Below are positions 38,345 to 64,000 of a stretch of 64,000 bases of DNA, piece by piece. The stretch spans positions 114,791,501-114,855,500 of the forward strand of contig NC_133024.1 in NCBI RefSeq assembly GCF_048771995.1, written 5' to 3'. A program made the translations under genes and the position numbers. Every line of letters begins with the position of its first letter. Positions within the stretch are counted from its first letter, which is position 1. The notes below the pieces were generated by a model that was not told the DNA's origin, made no database searches, and was given only the letters and a program-made list of their open reading frames with translations. This DNA is from Taeniopygia guttata. Its lineage: Eukaryota; Chordata; Aves; Passeriformes; Estrildidae.

Positions 38345-39558
38345 TTTTAATTTATTAGTCTTTATTTCAAATCCCAAAGGAGAATATGCCAACATGGGAC
38401 TACTGTCAGGACATCATAACCCAGAATAAAATCAGCTTTCTCTGTGCTAAGGGGAACTCCAAACCACCTCATCTGCTTTGTGTGTGGGAAACCTGACCCT
38501 TTCAGTAAGAACATAAAAATGGTTTCATAACTATACAATAAAAAAAAATTAAAACCACAAGTGTTGAGCTGCACAAAACTCCCAGTTGTATTCCAAATCT
38601 TCATAATTCCTGGGTGTTCCTCAGTGTTATTCCAGGTGAAAACACTGGTCCAAGAATAAAGGCACTTCAGAATTCCTGAGGAATGTTTCACAAGCCAAGG
38701 ACGTGCTTTGTGTCAGGTCTTTCTACTCACGTAAAAAAATAAATCTGAGGGGAATTTGTGGGAATTCACATGGGAATGCTGTGGAAAAAAGGGGCAGCAG
38801 ACACTGAATCCTGCTGGCATCTGATGGACAGCAGGTTCAGGTTTGGAAATGACAGGGTGTGCTGAGTCTGGGCCAGGTGAGATCCACCACCATCAAACCA
38901 GAAACCAAATGGAGAAAAATCCAATAATTGGTGTTTTGGGAGGCCTGGTTTGATGAGGATTTTAGAGTGGAGGTTTCTGCCTTTGTCTCTCTTCCATTGC
39001 AGTTTCCCTCAGCAACGCTGCCCAGCACAAGGAGGGTCCCCGTTAGGGAACAGCCCTGATGGCTGGCAAACAGCTGGATATTCACCAGCATTTCCACAGC
39101 TGGATATTCACCAGCACTTCCACAGCTGGATATTCACCAGCACTTCCACAGCTGGATATTCACCAGCACTTCCACATATTCCCCACCTGGCAAAGGTGGC
39201 AGTCGATCCCTCTGCTGGAGACAGGTCATGTGAAAAAGGCTTGTGCACTTCCCAGCCTCCAGTCCATTGCTTGTGATTTTGTATGAAAGGGACTCCAGTG
39301 TTGTCTCTGGTCCAGCCCAGGGCTGCTCAGATCCACCTGGCTGCATTTGTTAGGAAAGCAATTAAGAGAACCTAAACGTTGGCCGAGGAAGCGATTAAAA
39401 TGAGGAGGCACTCACAGGAGCCACCCTCTGAGAACAGCCCCGAAATTCCCATTGCTGGCTTTCCTGGGATTTGAACCTTGAACGGTGCGGGGCAGGGGAA
39501 GGGCAGAGCCCGCGCTGAACCCGTGCTGGCCCGTGCCAGGCCCTGCTGGAGCTCGCCT
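38345..39558 (-). other. GART: Probable 3' UTR of canonical GART
   Basis: Reading leftward from the GART stop, the first AATAAA signals on the minus strand are at about 38361-38366 and 38351-38356. The interval has no other exon. AATAAA on the plus strand at about 38425, 38538 and 38655 could serve the convergent GART-like transcript, so the 3' ends may overlap. Confidence 0.4.
39072..39176 (+). repeat. 26-bp tandem repeat, 4 units
   Basis: Units of CAGCTGGATATTCACCAGCA within the putative 3' UTR of GART. Confidence 0.9.
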
Positions 39559-60880
<21,322 letters not shown>

Positions 60881-61379
60881 CTGTTGGAGACACAAAACAG
60901 GGGAAAATCCCATCCATGGGTGCTCCTCTGTTGCTATAGGACATGAGAATGCACAACGTGAGCCACTTGTCACTTTGCAAGGTAAAAGAGAAAGTTTATT
61001 TTCTGACTCTAACTTTTATACTTTTCTAAAGGTGACAGTGGATTGGAGAGTGAATGGGCCACCTCTCCAAAGACATGGGACAAAGCACTAGTACATCAAG
61101 TTTCTCTACCCCCACGAAGGAATGTAAAATAACACGTTATTTACAGAAACTGTGTGGGAAAGTTTCCTAATAAAATGTAAACTCAGAAGGCTTTAGAAAA
61201 CTCAAGAATTAGGGCAACACTCCTCAGCACTGAGTTATCACAGAGCATCACCAGCCTCCCCTTCTGGGCTGCCAGGTCACTGGGAACCTGGAGGAGTGAG
61301 GCCCACACTGACAGAGACTCACCCAAAACCCAGCCCCAAAACCCAGGCAAAGGCTCTGGTTGGACATCCACTGCCATAA

Positions 61380-61765
61380 ATCACAGATTCATGGAATGTC
61401 CTCAGCTGGAGGGACCCACAGGGACCCCCCAGTGCCAGACCCCACCAGCCCCACCCTGTCCATCCCTGGCAGCGCTGGCCAAAGGCTCCTGCAGCTCTGG
61501 CAGCCTCGGGGCCGTGCCCATTCCCTGGGCAGTGCCAGCACCTCTGGGGAAGAGCCTTTCCCTGGTTCCAGCCTGAGCTGCCCTGGCCCAGCCCCAGGCG
61601 CTCCCTGGTGCTGTCCCTGGCCCAGAGCAGAGCTCGGAGCTGTCCCTGCGCTGCCCCTCGGGAGGAGCTGCAGCCCCGGGGAGCTCTGACCTCAGGCTGC
61701 TCCAGGCTGAGCTGCCCCAGGGACCTCGGGGGGACCTTCCCCACCTCCACAGCTCTGTCAACCCA
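61380..61765 (-). mobile_element. CR1-related fragment, older subfamily
   Basis: AATCACAGATTCATGGAATGTCC-type start, then CAGCGCTGGCCAAAGGC and GGCTGCTCCAGGCTGAG in reverse CR1 order. Confidence 0.7.
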
Positions 61766-61974
61766 CCTTGCTCTTGAGAGTGGGGTAACAAAAGCTCTGG
61801 GATCCCCTGGGCTGCTAGCCAGCAAACTGGTCTGACCCCTGGGAACACCCGGTTGGCCAGCACAAGCAGCATTGCAAAGAATCCAAGAAAACAAAAAGAC
61901 CCCAAAGGGAAAATAAAATATCATTTCTTTCCAGCAAGTCTCCTCCCTAAGAAGGGTCACCATGAAGCTTTGCA

Positions 61975-62110
61975 GAGGTAAGACCAGGCTGGATGGGGCT
62001 TGGAGCAGCCTGGGACAGTGGAAGGTTCCCCTGCCCATGGCAAGGGTGGCACTGGATGGGCTTTAAGGTCCCTTCCAACCCAAACCATTCCACAATTCTG
62101 TGTTTTTATG
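61975..62110 (+). mobile_element. CR1 3' fragment
   Basis: GGCTTGGAGCAGCCTGGGAC to CCATTCCACAATTCTGTG. Confidence 0.85.
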
Positions 62111-62624
62111 ATCTCGGTGCCAGGAGGGTGTTGGGGATGAAACAAACAGCTGGTGGTAGAATTCCAACTCATCTTTTTTCTTTTTTTTCTTTCTGTCTCT
62201 AGTGCTATCTAAAAATTGCACTAAACTGAGCCCTCTGAAAGCAAGGGGAATCAGAACTTTTTTTTTTACATTATGTTAATTAAGAAGGACAGTGTGCTGT
62301 CATCATGGCTGAGGATATGTGGGCTTGGGCTGTTACAACCATTATCTTTCCAAAAACAAACATTCAATGTGATGACACTTGGAATGCCCCAAACTGTGCA
62401 AACAAAAGAAATGTCCTGCACCAAAGACAATAATGCCAATCCCATGATCCAAAAGTTACGCAAAAGGCCCTGCAATTCCCCTGGTTTATCATGAATAAAT
62501 AAAGCCAAGGTCTGCAGAGGAGGGGAACACAGATCCAGAGAGGCAGAAAAGAGAGGAGCCCAACGTGGATTGGCTGCTTGTGCAGGGAGGAGACTGCACA
62601 CAGAAGGCACGGTGCTGGCAAAGG

Positions 62625-62905
62625 GAGCACAGAATCCCAGGATCACCAGGGCTGGAGGAGCCCTCCAGGATCACCCAGTGCCACTCAGCATCACCCCAAA
62701 CCCTGTCCCCACGGGCCACATCCCGACTCCTTTAGGACACTGCCAGAAACAGTGACTCCACTGACTGGGCAGTTCCTTCCAAGGCCTGGCCACTCTGCCA
62801 GGGAAAAATTGTTTCCAATCTCCAATCTGACCTCCCCTGGTGTAGTTTAGGGCCATTTCCTCTTGGCCTTTCCCCTGGGACATGGCAATGCACTGGGAGC
62901 TGATG
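62625..62905 (-). mobile_element. CR1-related fragment
   Basis: CACAGAATCCCAGGATCACC and GTCCCCACGGGCCACATCCC; reverse orientation, similar to 20755-21143 in sense. Confidence 0.7.
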
Positions 62906-63004
62906 GTCTCCTCCAGCCAGTTTCTGGGGTGTGATGAGAGAAGAAGGGGATGACAGGATTTGGGTCAGTCCCACTGTGCTCCCCCTACCCTGGATGAAGA
63001 AATT

Positions 63005-63215
63005 CATTGAATTATTGAACTCCAGACTTGTGTGGGTTGGGAGGGACCTCACAGCCCACCCAGTGCCACCCCTGCCATGGCAGGGACACCTCCACTGTCC
63101 CAGGCTGCTCCAGCCCCAGTGTCCAGCCTGGCCTTGGGCACTGCCAGGGATGCAGGGGTTGCCACAGCTGTGCCAGGGCTTGCCCACCTGCCAGGGAACA
63201 ATTCCTTCCCATAAA
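63005..63215 (-). mobile_element. CR1 3' fragment
   Basis: GGTTGGGAGGGACCTCACAG, GCCATGGCAGGGACACC block. Confidence 0.85.
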
Positions 63216-64000
63216 ATTTCCAGATTCTACAACAGAATCTACATTTTGGTTATAGATTTACCCTGTTCAGGTGGGGTGGGGGAACACCCAGACAGAACAC
63301 AAATAAAAATCAGCTCCTTGGCACCTCTTTAACAGCCCAATTATTTTGTTCCACCAAGGAAGGCATTTGACTCCCGTGTGCAGCTGATGCCAGCTGACTT
63401 CTGGCTCACCCAAAAGCACAACACACCTGTGCCAGAGACTCCCCCACACAGGGAACAATTCCTGCCCAAGATCCATCCAACCCTGCCCTCTGGCAGTGGG
63501 AAGCCTTTTCCCCTTGTCCTGGCACTCCAGACACTCCTGTCCCTCTCCAAGCAGGGAAAGGAGAGAGTCTTAAGTCACCCCAGGTTTCTTGCTGCAGGTC
63601 TGATCTCATGATACGAACAGTGAGTGTGGCACAAGATTTACACGATGGAGAAATGTCCTAACAACAAACAGGAAAGAACAAATCGTGTTGTTTATCTATG
63701 ATTTTAACTTTCCTCCAAAGTGCCATTTTTCTTAAGTTGTTGACTGAAAGGGGACATTTCTGTAGCTGTGTTTGAGTGCTTAAAACAACAGCTGAACATT
63801 CCTTTGGAACCAGACAGGAGGACCCTGGCCCGAGGATTTCAAGGGTGGAGCTTAAATTTCAGAGCACAAGTTACACTGAAAGGTAAAATGTGACAGAAGG
63901 AGGTGTCAGGATGATGAAGTCTACTCACAGACACACCTCTTCATTCAGCAAGCCATTGTCTGGGCCTGCACCAAAACTGCCCTGATAAACCACCTAAATT

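Larger units (their letters stand above)
60881..64000 (-). other. GART: GART intron 1 (partial), no exon found
   Basis: The conserved [14 protein letters not shown] exon is not found on the minus strand here, so it lies beyond 64000. The stretch is rich in CR1 fragments. Confidence 0.6.

Noticed and set aside
63920..63970. Possible first coding exon of the canonical GART on the minus strand
   Set aside because: A donor-like GTGAGT is visible but the translation does not resemble the GARS N-terminus.

Overview
The window is bird nuclear DNA, most likely from a songbird. It has vertebrate split genes with GT-AG introns, many 3' ends of CR1 retroposons (some ending in the ATTCTGTG-type tail), solo endogenous-retrovirus LTRs and GC-rich minisatellites. 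There are no bacterial features.

The main content is an inverted, tail-to-tail pair of genes for the trifunctional purine-synthesis protein GART (GARS-AIRS-GARTFase; steps 2, 5 and 3 of IMP synthesis). The minus-strand copy (coding exons between 60880 and 39559) is the ordinary GART: 20 exons are present, every family motif checked is kept, and it would be 1003 residues long once the 145-nt first coding exon, which lies beyond 64000, is added. The plus-strand copy (8222-36040) has the same exon pattern. All 21 coding exons splice in one open frame of 1037 codons plus stop with GT-AG borders, yet key residues of all three enzymes are replaced: the ATP-grasp loop and Mg ligands of GARS, the nucleotide/substrate motifs of AIRS, and the His and Asp of the GARTFase catalytic set. 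It looks like a long-kept pseudoenzyme paralogue, or less likely a pseudogene that has by chance avoided stops and frameshifts.

Layout: 1-1973, the open 3' part of an unrecognised acidic protein rich in WED/WEE and ELSQ motifs, followed by a purine-rich tail with three 75-bp repeats and poly(A) signals near 3035-3105. 3130-3760, a CpG-rich stretch ending in a CTG run. 3760-8217, no gene; CR1 fragments, a 24-base G run and AT-rich sequence. 8218-36040, the plus GART-like gene, whose introns hold at least four large minisatellites and about six LTR-like insertions. 36030-37200, a 21-bp minisatellite that supplies the plus gene's last codons and stop. 37200-39558, the shared 3' side of both genes. 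39559-60880, the canonical GART. 60881-64000, part of its first intron.

The canonical copy keeps an in-frame TAG immediately after the GARS domain, inside a splice donor, which fits the known GARS-only transcript made by intronic polyadenylation. The plus copy has lost that stop. One block of coding exon 13 is nearly identical between the copies, including third codon positions, against about 50-75% protein identity elsewhere (estimated by eye), which suggests gene conversion.
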